From: an uncultured Gemmiger sp.
GTDB taxonomy: Bacteria > Bacillota > Clostridia > Oscillospirales > Ruminococcaceae
Length of the DNA stretch: 64,000 bases
Assembly: GCA_944388175.1 (NCBI GenBank)
Contig: CALXHR010000004.1
Location: forward strand, 62,001 to 126,000
Direction: 5' to 3'
Below are positions 41,729 through 50,414 of this stretch, piece after piece (the first letter of the stretch is position 1; each line of letters starts with the position of its first letter). The position numbers and the translations under genes were made by a program. The notes under the pieces are model-generated. The model did not search any database. It had not been told where the DNA came from and saw nothing but the letters and a program-made list of their open reading frames with translations.

Positions 41729-43761
41729 TGCGCGCTCACCTGCTTTTTGTAGCCGTCCAGCGTGGTGCGGATCTGCTCGGTCGCGGGGCCGGGCAGCGTG
41801 CCGCTGGCCGCGATGCCGGCCATGAGGTCGGGCCGTTCGCGCTCGAGCAGGTCGACAAAGTCGTTGGCAAAGCCGCGCACCTCCTCCACCGGGACGTCGG
41901 CCAGCAGGCCGCTGGTGGCGATGTAGAGCACGACCGCCTGGCGCGCGGCCGACATCGGCGTGCTGCGCGGCTGGCGCAGCAGGGCCATCATGCGTTTGCC
42001 GTGGTCCAGCGCCTTGCGGGTGCCGGCGTCGAGGTCGGAACTGAACTGGGTGAACACTTCCAGTTCGCGGTAGCGGGCCAGGTCGATGCGCAGCGTGCCG
42101 GCCGTCTTTTTGATGGCCGGGATCTGCGCCGCACCGCCCACGCGCGACACCGACAAACCGACGTTGACCGCCGGGCGCTGGCCGGAATGGAACAGCCCGC
42201 TTTCGAGGTAAATCTGGCCATCGGTGATGGAGATGACGTTCGTGGGGATATAGGCCGACACGTCGCCGGCCTGCGTCTCGACGATGGGCAGCGCCGTCAT
42301 GGAACCACCGCCGTACTCCTGCGTGACGCGGCAGGCGCGTTCCAGCAGGCGGCTGTGCAGGTAAAACACGTCGCCGGGGTAGGCTTCGCGCCCGGGGCTG
42401 CGCTGCAACAGCAGCGACAGCGTGCGGTAGGCCACCGCGTGTTTGGAAAGGTCGTCGTAGACGATGAGCACATCCTTGCCGTGGGCCATAAAATACTCGC
42501 CCATAGCGGCGCCCGCATAGGGTGCGATGTACTGCATGGGCGCGCCCTCGGCCGCCGTGGCCGAAACCAGGATGGTGTACGCCAGCGCGCCGTGCTGGCG
42601 CAGCGTCTCGCGCAGGCGGGCGACGGTGGATTCCTTTTGGCCGATGGCGACGTAGATGCAGATCATATCCTGGCCCTTCTGGTTCAGGATGGCGTCGACG
42701 GCAATGGCCGTCTTGCCGGTCTGGCGGTCGCCGATGATGAGCTCGCGCTGGCCGCGGCCGATGGGCACCATGGCGTCGATGGCCAGGATGCCGGTCTGCA
42801 TCGGCTGGTTGACGGGTTCGCGGCTGATGACGCCGGGGGCTTCGTGCTCAATGGGGTAGCGCTCGCTGGTCTGGACGGGGCCCAGGCCGTCGAGGGGGCG
42901 GCCCAGGGCGTCGACGGTGCGGCCGATGAGGGCTTCGCCCACCGGCACGTCGGCCGGGCGGCCGGTGCGGCGGCAGAGACTGCCCTCCTCCAGGCCGTCC
43001 TGGCTGCCCAGCAGGATGACGCCGGTATGCTTGCGGCGCAAATCCAGCACGATGCCGGCGGTGCCGTTGGCAAATTCGACGCGCTCGCCATAGACGGCGT
43101 GCTGCATGCCGCTGACGGTGGCAATGCCGTCGCCAACCGACAGTACGCGCCCGGTCTCGACGGTATCGGCGGCGTCCTCGCTGCGGATGGCCGCCTTGAT
43201 GCGGTCCTGCATGGCCGCCAGGCCGGCGTCCGCGCCGGCGGCAGGGTCGTCCCGCAGGCCGCGAGCCAGGCGGTCCAGCCGGCCTTTGACGCTGTAGTCA
43301 TAGGTCAGGCCGTTGACGTCCAGCACAAAGCCGCCCAGGATAGCGGGGTCGACGTGGATATCCAGCACAGCGTTTTCGGCGCCGCACAGCTTGCAGACCG
43401 CTTTGCGCAGGGTCTGCTGCGTGGCTTCGTCGGGCTGGCGGGCGCAGGTGACCCGGCAGGCCACGCCGCCCCGGGCCGCCAGCGCCAGGCGGGAAAATTC
43501 CGCCAAAATGGCGGGCAGGTCGGCCAGCGCATCGGCGTCGGCCAGGATATCCAAAAAGGCTTTCAGTGCGTCGCAGCCCACCAGCATGGGGGCGTCGGCC
43601 AGCAACTGCTGTTTTTCCGCCGGGGTCGCCGCCGGGCTCGTCAGGGCGTTCCAGCGGGCGGTATCGGCCAGCAGGGCGTCGCCTGCGGCGCGCACGGCCG
43701 GGGCGTCGTCGCCGGCAGCCCCCAGCAGGGCGGCGGCATAACGCTGGGTCATCTCGCTCAT
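41716..43761 (-). CDS. Fused F1Fo ATP synthase delta-alpha subunit (AtpH-AtpA)
   Basis: One continuous 681-residue frame. Residues 1-170 are a complete delta/OSCP subunit: TQRYAAALL at the N-terminus and [13 protein letters not shown] plus [16 protein letters not shown] at 137-169, the family C-terminal signature. After about 14 residues, residues 184-681 are a complete alpha subunit: [11 protein letters not shown] (206-216), P-loop GDRQTGKT (344-351), [10 protein letters not shown] and the VSRVGGAAQ region. No stop or frameshift separates them. An internal ATG (43212, Met184) has no convincing ribosome site, so separate alpha synthesis is not obvious. Normal enzyme has three alpha to one delta, so the fusion poses a stoichiometry question. 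The start overlaps atpF by four bases. Confidence 0.93.
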
Positions 43762-44246
43762 TGCGCGTTCCCCACTTTCTGCAGGAATTCCTCGGCCAGG
43801 GCGCGGTCGTCGTCGGTATCCAGGCGCTTGGCGGCGATTTCGGCGGCGGCCAGCACGGCCAGCTGCGCTACCTCGCCGCGGGCGGCGCGCAGCATCTCGC
43901 TGCGTTCCGCTTCGATGCGGCGGGCGGCGTCCTCGGCGCGCTGTTTGGCGTCGGCGTCGGCCTCGGCCATGCGTTCGTCATAGGCCGCGTCGGCGCGCTG
44001 CTTGGCGTCGGCCACCAGCTGGGCGGCCTCCTGCCGGGCGGCGGCGAGCTTTTGCTCATACTCGGCCTGCGCCTGCTGCGCCTTGGTGTTGGCGGTCTCG
44101 GCGTCGGTGAGTTGCTGTTGAATCAGCTGTTCGCGCTGCGCCAGCACGGCGTTGACGCGCCCGAACAGAAATTTGCGGAAAAAGAAGTACAGCACCAGCA
44201 GGTTGATGATGGTGCAGACGATGGTCACGGGCTGGAAGTCCAGCAT
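43758..44246 (-). CDS. atpF: F1Fo ATP synthase b subunit
   Basis: A 162-residue peripheral-stalk subunit: one N-terminal membrane helix ([22 protein letters not shown]) shown in part as [12 protein letters not shown], then a long charged Ala/Glu/Gln coiled coil and a C-terminal region that binds delta. ATG at 44246 is used because AAGGAGG ends eight bases upstream; the GTG at 44255 lies on that site. Its stop overlaps the delta-alpha start as ATGA. Confidence 0.96.
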   Translation of the reverse strand: MLDFQPVTIVCTIINLLVLYFFFRKFLFGRVNAVLAQREQLIQQQLTDAETANTKAQQAQAEYEQKLAAARQEAAQLVADAKQRADAAYDERMAEADADAKQRAEDAARRIEAERSEMLRAARGEVAQLAVLAAAEIAAKRLDTDDDRALAEEFLQKVGNAQ

Positions 44247-44284
44247 CCCGCACACCTCCTTACAAAGTGTTCAAAAAGCGGTTT

Positions 44285-44503
44285 TCAGCCCACAAAGACG
44301 ATGATGAGCGCGGTGATAAAGCCAAAGATGGCGGTGCCTTCGGCCATGGCGGCGCCCAGCAGCAGCGTGCTGGTGATCTTGCCGGAAGCTTCCGGCTGGC
44401 GGGCGATGGCGTCGTTGGCGTGGGCGGTGGCGATGCCGATGCCGATGCCGGCGCCGATGCCGGTGAGAACTGCGATGCCTGCGGCGATGATTCCGATATC
44501 CAT
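44285..44503 (-). CDS. atpE: F1Fo ATP synthase c subunit (proton type)
   Basis: A 72-residue hairpin of two membrane helices with the polar loop ARQPEA. The ion-carrying carboxylate is E55 in MAEGTAIF. Sodium-type rings need Gln in helix 1 (GIGQG), Ser after the Glu and Tyr four to five residues later (ESTxIY). Here these are Ile (GIGIG), Gly and Phe, so the ring is predicted to carry protons. ACAGGAGG precedes the ATG. Confidence 0.96.
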   Translation of the reverse strand: MDIGIIAAGIAVLTGIGAGIGIGIATAHANDAIARQPEASGKITSTLLLGAAMAEGTAIFGFITALIIVFVG

Positions 44504-44548
44504 GAGATGTTTCCTCCTGTTTGGTAAAGTAGTGGTAGGGTTGGGGGG

Positions 44549-45247
44549 TCAGGCTTCTTCCTGCTTGATGCCCTCGCCGGTGAAGAGCGCGGTCAAAAAC
44601 ACAAAGACGATGGTCTGGATGATGCCGTCGAACAGGTCAAAATAGATGCCAAAGACGGCGGGCACAACGGCGGGCACCAGGTACTTGATCATCTCCATGA
44701 TGATGTAGGAGCCCAGCACGTTGCCGAACAGACGCATGCACAGCGCCAGCGGGCGGATGGCGACTTCCATCAGGTTGATGGGCGTCAGCAGCGGCATGGG
44801 CTGCGCAAAGCGCTTGAGACCGCCGCCCGGGCCGTTGTAGCGGAACTGCGCGCCGTAGATCAGCGCCATGCTCATGAGCGCCAGCGCCGTGGTGACGCTG
44901 ATGTCCTTGGTGGGGGAGCTGAGCCCAAAGATGCCGATGATGTTGGCCAGCGCAATGTAGATGGCCACCGTGCCCAGATACGGCGCAAACGGCCGCCAGT
45001 GCGGGCCGATGGAGTCCTTGACGAAGCCGTTCAAGAACTGGACGGCGCTTTCCAGCACGACCTGGACTTTGCCGGGGTCCCGCACCTTGAGGTTGCGGGT
45101 GGCCAGCAGTGTAAACAGAACGCACGCCGCCATGATGACCCAGCTGACGACGAGCGACGACGCGATGGGGATGCCGCCGAACGCCGGGATGGTGAACGCG
45201 GTCTCGTTTTCCAGCGCTTCCAGCAGGGCTTGTTTAAAACCTTCCAA
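44549..45247 (-). CDS. atpB: F1Fo ATP synthase a subunit
   Basis: A 232-residue membrane subunit with five to six helices. The essential arginine lies in RPLALCMRLFGNVLG (about residues 164-178), the signature of the half-channel helix. The start is TTG at 45247 with GAGGTG seven bases upstream; no ATG fits. It is the first gene of the operon atpB-E-F-HA-G-D-C; no atpI precedes it. Confidence 0.96.
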   Translation of the reverse strand: MEGFKQALLEALENETAFTIPAFGGIPIASSLVVSWVIMAACVLFTLLATRNLKVRDPGKVQVVLESAVQFLNGFVKDSIGPHWRPFAPYLGTVAIYIALANIIGIFGLSSPTKDISVTTALALMSMALIYGAQFRYNGPGGGLKRFAQPMPLLTPINLMEVAIRPLALCMRLFGNVLGSYIIMEMIKYLVPAVVPAVFGIYFDLFDGIIQTIVFVFLTALFTGEGIKQEEA

Positions 45248-45272
45248 GCAATTTCACCTCGTTTCGTCCCCT

Positions 45273-45302
45273 ATCTTACCGCCGGGGCGCGCCGGTGATA
45301 AG
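45273..45302 (-). promoter_or_regulatory. Possible atp operon promoter overlapped by a palindrome
   Basis: Minus-strand TTATCA (45301-45296), 17-base spacer, TAAGAT (45278-45273). The imperfect palindrome CTTACCGCCGG-N6-CCGGTGATAAG (45275-45302, 9 of 11 pairs) spans it almost exactly. The promoter match is modest; the palindrome could be an operator or simply a leader hairpin. Confidence 0.4.
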
Positions 45303-45380
45303 GCTTTGGAACATAAAAAAAGCAAAGTCGTAGAAACCGCCGCATTTTCTTTATACTTTCCCCCCAAACTTTGTGCAACA

Positions 45381-45409
45381 TTGACGATTCTGCCCCCAGG
45401 TGGTATCAT
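45381..45409 (+). promoter_or_regulatory. Promoter of the DcuS-like kinase operon
   Basis: TTGACG (45381-45386), 17-base spacer, TATCAT (45404-45409) preceded by TGG (extended -10), 40 bases before the start. Confidence 0.75.
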
Positions 45410-45449
45410 AACCGCAAACGGGCGTTTTACGCGCAGAAAGGGGGCCGCC

Positions 45450-47075
45450 GTGGTGCAAAAGACCGCCGGGCAGACGCTGTACCAGCAGATTCGCCGCGTG
45501 AGCGTGCTGGGCATTCTGGTGGCGATGATCCTGGCCACCGGCGCCGGGCTGTGGCTGAGCCTTGCGCAGGAGCAGCGCATGCGCGACGACACGCTGACCG
45601 CCGCCGTGCAGGCCGCGGCCCACGCGCTGGCCCTGGACGGGGGCAGCGACGCGCAGCAGCTGCAGGAATACACCCTGCGCACGGTGGAGGGCATTGAGGG
45701 CGTCGACCTGTTTGCCGTGTACGACGGGCAGGGCCAGCCGGTGTATTACGCCGACATTGTATCGGGGCAGGCCGGCCGCGCCGGGCTGCCGGCGCTGGAC
45801 GCCGAACTGTGCCGCCGCCTGGCCCACAGCGGCGAGGTGCTGCTGGACGACGCCGAGACCCCGCTGGGCGCCGACCACTGCGCCGTGACCGCCGTGCGCG
45901 GTGCGGACGGCGCGGTGACCGGCTACGTGCTGGCCGGGCTGTACCTGCGGTCCATCCGCACGATGGCGCTGCGCACGCTGGGGGTGTTTGTGGGCATCGG
46001 GCTGGCGGCGCTGGGCGTCGGCACGCTGTTGAGCCTGCAGCTGGCCCGCCGCATCAAAAGCGGGCTGCTGGGGTATGAGCCGGACGCTTTCCGCGATTTG
46101 TTTTTGCGCCGCATGGAGCTGCTGGACGCCCTGGACGAGGGGCTGCTGGCCATCGACCGCGACGCGCACATTCTGTACATCAACCGCGCGGCGGCCGAGA
46201 TGCTCTCGTTTGACAAGGACGCCGTGCTGGGCCGCCCGCTGGCCGAAGTGTACCCCCAGTCCACCATCCCGCAGGTGCTGCGCACCCAACAGGCCGAGTA
46301 CAATGTCAGCCTGGAATCGCTGCAGCACGTGCGCATTTTGTCCGACCGGATGCCGGTTTGGCGCGACGGGCGCATCGTGGGGGCGGTGGCGATTTTCCGC
46401 AACCGCACCGAGGTCGCCCGCCTGGCCCGCGAGCTGACCGGCGTGCAGCACATTGTGGAAGCGATGCGCGCCTACACCCACGAGTTCATGAACAAGCTGC
46501 ATGTGATCCTGGGGCTGCTGCAACTGGGCGAAGCGCAGCGGGCCGAGGAATACGTTTTGCAGCTGACCCAGACGCGGACGCTTTCGACCCGGCAGATTTC
46601 CGCCTGCATCGCCGAGCCGTCGGTGGCGGCGCTTCTGATCGGCAAAAGCTGCCGCGCGGCCGAGCTGGGCGTGCGCCTGACGCTGGACCCCGCCAGCCAT
46701 CTGGGTGCCGACCCGCGCGGCCTGCCGGCCCCGGCCATGATTACGGTGCTGGGCAATTTGATTGAGAACGCGTTCGACGCCTTTGCCCAGACGCCCGGCC
46801 GCGCGCTGCACGAAGTGAGCGTTTCGGTGCGCGAGGGCGAACAGGGGCTGATTTTGAGCGTCGACGACAACGCCTGCGGCATGAGCGACGAGGTGCGCCG
46901 CCACCTGTTTGAGCGGGGCGCGACCTCCAAGGGCGAGGGGCACGGCACCGGGCTGTATCTGGTCAAGCAGATCGTGGACGCCTACCACGGCGATATCCGG
47001 GTGGAGTCGACGCGCGGGGTGGGCAGTTCGTTTGTTATCACCTTCCGCCCCGGCGCCGACGCGCCGGAGCCGTAA
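45450..47075 (+). CDS. DcuS/CitA-type sensor histidine kinase
   Basis: A 541-residue kinase. Order: membrane helix (about residues 15-35), outer PDC/Cache sensor (40-160), second helix (about 173-195), PAS domain (about 215-320, with GLLAIDRDAHILYINRAAAEML), and a SpoOB-type core with the phosphoacceptor in THEFMNKLHVILGLLQ. The ATPase has NLIENAFDAF, DDNACGM and GHGTGLYLVKQ. The start is GTG at 45450 or 45453; AAAGGGGG at 45437-45444 supports both. This class senses di- or tricarboxylates. The regulator follows 22 bases later. Confidence 0.93.
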   Translation: MVQKTAGQTLYQQIRRVSVLGILVAMILATGAGLWLSLAQEQRMRDDTLTAAVQAAAHALALDGGSDAQQLQEYTLRTVEGIEGVDLFAVYDGQGQPVYYADIVSGQAGRAGLPALDAELCRRLAHSGEVLLDDAETPLGADHCAVTAVRGADGAVTGYVLAGLYLRSIRTMALRTLGVFVGIGLAALGVGTLLSLQLARRIKSGLLGYEPDAFRDLFLRRMELLDALDEGLLAIDRDAHILYINRAAAEMLSFDKDAVLGRPLAEVYPQSTIPQVLRTQQAEYNVSLESLQHVRILSDRMPVWRDGRIVGAVAIFRNRTEVARLARELTGVQHIVEAMRAYTHEFMNKLHVILGLLQLGEAQRAEEYVLQLTQTRTLSTRQISACIAEPSVAALLIGKSCRAAELGVRLTLDPASHLGADPRGLPAPAMITVLGNLIENAFDAFAQTPGRALHEVSVSVREGEQGLILSVDDNACGMSDEVRRHLFERGATSKGEGHGTGLYLVKQIVDAYHGDIRVESTRGVGSSFVITFRPGADAPEP

Positions 47076-47097
47076 CGCACCTGTAAGGAGGGACGCT

Positions 47098-47775
47098 TTG
47101 TATACCGTTGTCATTGTGGAGGACGACCCCATGATCGCCGAGCTCAACCGCCGCTACATCGAGCGCGACGGCCGCTTTGCGGTGGCGCACACCTTTGCGC
47201 AGCCGCGCCCCGCGCTGGACTGGCTGCGCCGCAACGCCGCCGATTTGGTGATTTTGGATTTTTACATGCCGCAGATGAACGGCCTGGAACTGCTGCAGGG
47301 CATCCGCGCCGCGGGCGTGGCGGCCGACGTCATTATGGTGACGGCCGCCAACGACGCCGCCACCGTGGAAGCGCTGACCCGCCTGGGCGTGGTGGACTAC
47401 CTGGTCAAGCCGTTTGCCTACGAGCGGTTCTGCCGCGCGCTGGACGCCTTTTGCCGCCGGCGCAGCGCCATGCAGGGCGGCAGCCTGGACCAGGACGCAC
47501 TGGACAGCCTGCTGCACACCGCGCCCCCGGCCGCGCTGCCCAAGGGCCTGCAGCCCCAAACGCAGGAGCGCGTGCTGGCCTGCCTGCGCGCCGCGCCGCC
47601 GCACGGCTATACCAGCGAGGAAGTGGCCGAAGCGGCCGGTATCTCGGTGGTGACGGCGCGGCGCTACCTGGCCTACCTGGCGCAGCAGGGGCTGGTGACA
47701 AGCACGATGAACTACGGCACCGGCGGCCGCCCCAGCCTGATCTACCGCCTGACGGACCGCCCCCGCGGCGGTTGA
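47098..47775 (+). CDS. DcuR/CitB-type response regulator
   Basis: A 225-residue regulator. The receiver has VIVEDDPMI, the phospho-acceptor in LVILDFYMP and YLVKPF. The C-terminal helix-turn-helix (about residues 165-215) contains YTSEEVAEAAGISVVTARRYLAYL, given here as EEVAEAAGISVVTARRY, the DcuR/CitB type. The start is TTG at 47098: AAGGAGGG lies just upstream and the protein then begins YTVVIVEDD. Likely targets are carboxylate transport genes; the SLC13-like permease at 48331-49455 is the nearest candidate. Confidence 0.92.
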   Translation: MYTVVIVEDDPMIAELNRRYIERDGRFAVAHTFAQPRPALDWLRRNAADLVILDFYMPQMNGLELLQGIRAAGVAADVIMVTAANDAATVEALTRLGVVDYLVKPFAYERFCRALDAFCRRRSAMQGGSLDQDALDSLLHTAPPAALPKGLQPQTQERVLACLRAAPPHGYTSEEVAEAAGISVVTARRYLAYLAQQGLVTSTMNYGTGGRPSLIYRLTDRPRGG

Positions 47776-47800
47776 CACCGGGCGGCGCAGGGAGTATAGT
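47772..47800 (+). promoter_or_regulatory. Promoter of the GtrA-family gene
   Basis: TTGACA (47772-47777), 17-base spacer, TATAGT (47795-47800). It overlaps the last codons of the response regulator. Confidence 0.8.
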
Positions 47801-47848
47801 AGGGGTATCCTATATTACTTTTTCTGTTGTGGAAGAGGGGTTCCCGGT

Positions 47849-48259
47849 TTGTCCTGCGCCAACCTGGCCGCCGTGCGCAAGTTCGGCAAGTTTTCGGTTT
47901 CGTCGCTGTCCTCCAGCGTGGTGGACCTGGCGGCGTTCACGCTGCTGTGCAACGCGCTGCGCCCGTACCTGCCCGCCGGGGCGCTGATCCTGACGGCCAC
48001 GGTGGCGGCGCGGGTGCTGTCGTCTCTGTGCAATTACCTGATTAACTACTTTTTTGTGTTCCACAGCCGCGCCGCGCATGGGCGCTCGGCCGGGTTGTAC
48101 ACCGTCATCACGGTGCTGAAAACGCTGGCCAGCGCGCTGCTGGTGGCGGGCCTGGCCGCACTGCTGCCCGCCGGCACGCCGGAACTGGCGCTGAAAATCC
48201 CCGTGGATGTGGCGCTGTTTTTTGCCAACTACCTGCTGCAAAAGGCTTTCGTGTACTAA
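47849..48259 (+). CDS. GtrA-family membrane protein
   Basis: A 136-residue protein with four hydrophobic helices. The opening KFGKFSVSSLSSSVVDLAAFTLL and the NYLINYFFVFHS segment match the GtrA family (F-V-G...D...NY-xN-xxFVF). GtrA proteins are thought to move lipid-linked sugars across the membrane for wall or surface glycosylation. The start is TTG at 47849 with GAAGAGGGG about eight bases upstream. No glycosyltransferase is adjacent. Confidence 0.9.
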   Translation: MSCANLAAVRKFGKFSVSSLSSSVVDLAAFTLLCNALRPYLPAGALILTATVAARVLSSLCNYLINYFFVFHSRAAHGRSAGLYTVITVLKTLASALLVAGLAALLPAGTPELALKIPVDVALFFANYLLQKAFVY

Positions 48260-48275
48260 AAATGCATACAAAAGG

Positions 48276-48307
48276 CCCGCCCCGTGCCAAAGCACGGGGC
48301 GGGTTTT
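48276..48307 (+). terminator. Terminator after the GtrA gene
   Basis: A 12-bp perfect stem (48276-48287 with 48292-48303, loop CAAA) followed by TTTTGC. Confidence 0.8.
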
Positions 48308-48330
48308 GCTATGCCAGACCCGGGGCGGGT

Positions 48331-49455
48331 TTACCGGTTCAGCACCCAGTACAGCGCCAGCAGCAGCGCCAGCATGCCGACGTTGCACGCCGTGAACCAG
48401 CCCAGGTAGGCGTTGCGGCGGCCGGGGCTGTTTTGCGCCACCAGTTTGTAGGAGATCAGGCTGGCCATCGACGCGATGAGCGTGCCCAGCCCGCCGAGGT
48501 TGCACCCGACGATGAGGGCGGGCCAGTCCGCCGTAAAGCCGGAGAGCAGCAGCGCCGCCGGCACGTTGCTGATGACCTGGCTGGCCAGCACCGCCACCGG
48601 CACCACATGCCCGGCCAGGATGCCGGCCAGAAACGCCCGGAAGGCCGGTACCGCCCCCAGGTTGCCGATGAACACAAAAAACGCCGCAAAGGTGCCCAGC
48701 AGCGCGTAGTCCACGGCCGCCAGCACACGGCGGTCATAGAACAGCAAAAACACGGCCACCACGCCCAGCACCGCCAGCGTGGGCACAACGTCGAACAGCG
48801 CCAGCAGGCACAGCGCGAACCCGGCCGCGTAGACGGCCAGCGTGTGCGGCGGGGCGAGCCGGCTTTGCACGCTGACGGGGGCGATGGGCGCTGAATCGCA
48901 CCGGAAGATCAGCACCGCCAGGCAGATGGCCGACGCCAGCACATAGGGCAGCATAAGCCCCACCAGCGCGCCGAACGACATGCCGGAGCGGGTGTAGAGG
49001 TAGAGGTTTTGCGGGTTGCCCATGGGCGTGAGCATGCTGCCGAGGTTGGCCGCCGCCGTCTGCAGCACGACAAGCGGCACGACGAGCCAGTCCTGCCCGG
49101 CCATGTGCAGCACAATGAGCGCAAACGGTACAAAGGTGATGAGCGAGACGTCGTTGGTGATGACCATGCTGCACACAAACGGCAAAAACACCAGCGCAAA
49201 CAGCAGCTTGCGCGTGGTGTTGGTGTAGCGCAGCAGGCGGTTGCCCAGCCACACGAACAGCCCCGCGTGCTGGAAACCTTTCATGACCGCCATCAGGCTG
49301 AACAGCATGGCCAGGGTGTCCCAGTCGATGTAGCCAAGATAAGCCGCGCTGGGCGGTTCCAGCGCCATGGACGCCACGGCCAGCACGGCGGCGACGCAGA
49401 GCACGGCCTCCTGCCTGCAAAAGGCGGCGGCGCGCCGCAACAAGGTTTGTTTCAT
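48331..49455 (-). CDS. SLC13/ArsB-NhaD-type anion permease
   Basis: A 374-residue membrane carrier of the ion-transporter superfamily, with about 10-11 helices. Family marks are the repeated asparagine-centred motifs SMVITNDVSLITFVPF and SQVISNVPAALLLSG, plus MLTPMGNPQNLYLY. Substrate could be citrate, another dicarboxylate, arsenite or a cation; citrate/dicarboxylate is favoured only by the DcuS/DcuR-like system nearby. ATG at 49455 follows AGAGGGA. It begins 31 bases downstream of the MBL-fold gene on the same strand, so the two may be cotranscribed. Confidence 0.87.
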   Translation of the reverse strand: MKQTLLRRAAAFCRQEAVLCVAAVLAVASMALEPPSAAYLGYIDWDTLAMLFSLMAVMKGFQHAGLFVWLGNRLLRYTNTTRKLLFALVFLPFVCSMVITNDVSLITFVPFALIVLHMAGQDWLVVPLVVLQTAAANLGSMLTPMGNPQNLYLYTRSGMSFGALVGLMLPYVLASAICLAVLIFRCDSAPIAPVSVQSRLAPPHTLAVYAAGFALCLLALFDVVPTLAVLGVVAVFLLFYDRRVLAAVDYALLGTFAAFFVFIGNLGAVPAFRAFLAGILAGHVVPVAVLASQVISNVPAALLLSGFTADWPALIVGCNLGGLGTLIASMASLISYKLVAQNSPGRRNAYLGWFTACNVGMLALLLALYWVLNR

Positions 49456-49486
49456 ATCCCTCTCCCCTTTTCCCTTCCCCGGCGGG

Positions 49487-50302
49487 TCACAGGTCCAGCG
49501 CCACGCCGCTGTGCAGCGCGCGCAGCTGCGGGCCCAGAATCTGCTGCAAACGCTCCTGCGCGGGGCGGCCGGTGCAGTGGCCGGTGTAAAACTGCGTGTG
49601 GCGGTAGGCTTGCAGCGCGCGGCCGGTGTCCTCAATGACCTGCCATTCCGCATCGGTATACGGCTCGGCTTTTTTCATGTGGAAGCCGCTGACGACGACG
49701 TCGGGGTCGGCGCCAAACAGCGCGCGGTAGCGGTCCAGAATGTTGAGGATGCCGTTGTGCGCACAGCCCGAAAGCAGGATATACCGCGCCCCCTGCGTGA
49801 CGACCAGGCACTGTTCGTGCGCAAAATCGTCCTGCCGCAGCACGCCGTCCGGCCCGGCGGCGCGCAGTTCCAAATTGCTTTGCGGCCAAAAGCGGCGCCC
49901 CGTGACACCGGCAAACAGAAACAGCTCGTCGTCCAGGCGGCAGTCGCCGTCCAGCAGGCGGACGCCGGGCAGCTGCAGGATGGCTTTGTCGATGCCGATA
50001 TAGCGCGCGCCGTGGTAGAAATCCTGCCCGGCGCCGCGCTGCATATAGATGCGGGCCCCCGGGGCCAGCGCGGCCGCCCGCAGCAGCCCGCCCGCGTGGT
50101 CGTAGTGGCCGTGGCTGAGCACGACGGTATCCACCCGGCCCAGGTCCAGCCCCAGCACGGCGGCGTTGGCGGCAAAGGCGTCCGACGCGCCGGTGTCCAG
50201 CAGCAGGGTGTGGCGCGCGGTCTCGATATACAGGCTCAAACCGTGCTCATGAGCGCAGCCCGGCGCGCCGGGGGTGTTTTCGATCAGGGTGACGATGCGC
50301 AT
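49487..50302 (-). CDS. MBL-fold metallohydrolase
   Basis: A 271-residue cytosolic metallo-beta-lactamase-fold protein. The metal motif is LSHGHYDHAGG (HxHxDH, about residues 79-84), a later ligand is in LSGCAHNGILNIL, and the C-terminal TGHCTG supplies another His. The SGCAHxGxxN motif places it with the MJ0296-like group often named for 7,8-dihydropterin-6-methyl-aminobenzene phosphate synthase; the true substrate is unknown. ATG at 50302 follows GAAGGAGGG. Confidence 0.87.
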   Translation of the reverse strand: MRIVTLIENTPGAPGCAHEHGLSLYIETARHTLLLDTGASDAFAANAAVLGLDLGRVDTVVLSHGHYDHAGGLLRAAALAPGARIYMQRGAGQDFYHGARYIGIDKAILQLPGVRLLDGDCRLDDELFLFAGVTGRRFWPQSNLELRAAGPDGVLRQDDFAHEQCLVVTQGARYILLSGCAHNGILNILDRYRALFGADPDVVVSGFHMKKAEPYTDAEWQVIEDTGRALQAYRHTQFYTGHCTGRPAQERLQQILGPQLRALHSGVALDL

Positions 50303-50331
50303 GGCGTTCCCTCCTTCCGGGTCCTGCCCCC

Positions 50332-50340
50332 AGTATAGCA
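50332..50340 (-). promoter_or_regulatory. Extended -10 promoter of the MBL-fold gene
   Basis: Minus-strand TGCTATACT (50340-50332), about 30 bases before the start codon; the lipoprotein terminator fills the -35 position. Confidence 0.5.
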
Positions 50341-50350
50341 CAAGGGCAGG

Positions 50351-50388
50351 CAAAGAAAAAGGGCGGCGCAGCCAAAGCTGCGCCGCCC
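50351..50388 (-). terminator. Terminator of the OB-like lipoprotein gene
   Basis: A 12-bp perfect stem (50361-50372 with 50377-50388, loop CAAA) followed on the minus strand by TTTTTCTTTG. Confidence 0.92.
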
Positions 50389-50414
50389 GGAACTGGCGTT
50401 TACGCCCTGCACGC

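Noticed and set aside
43190..43230. Separate atpA gene starting at the internal ATG (43212)
   Set aside because: Upstream bases (CTGGCGGCC) offer no real ribosome site and no stop ends the delta part, so one fused gene is the simpler reading. The internal start remains a testable possibility.
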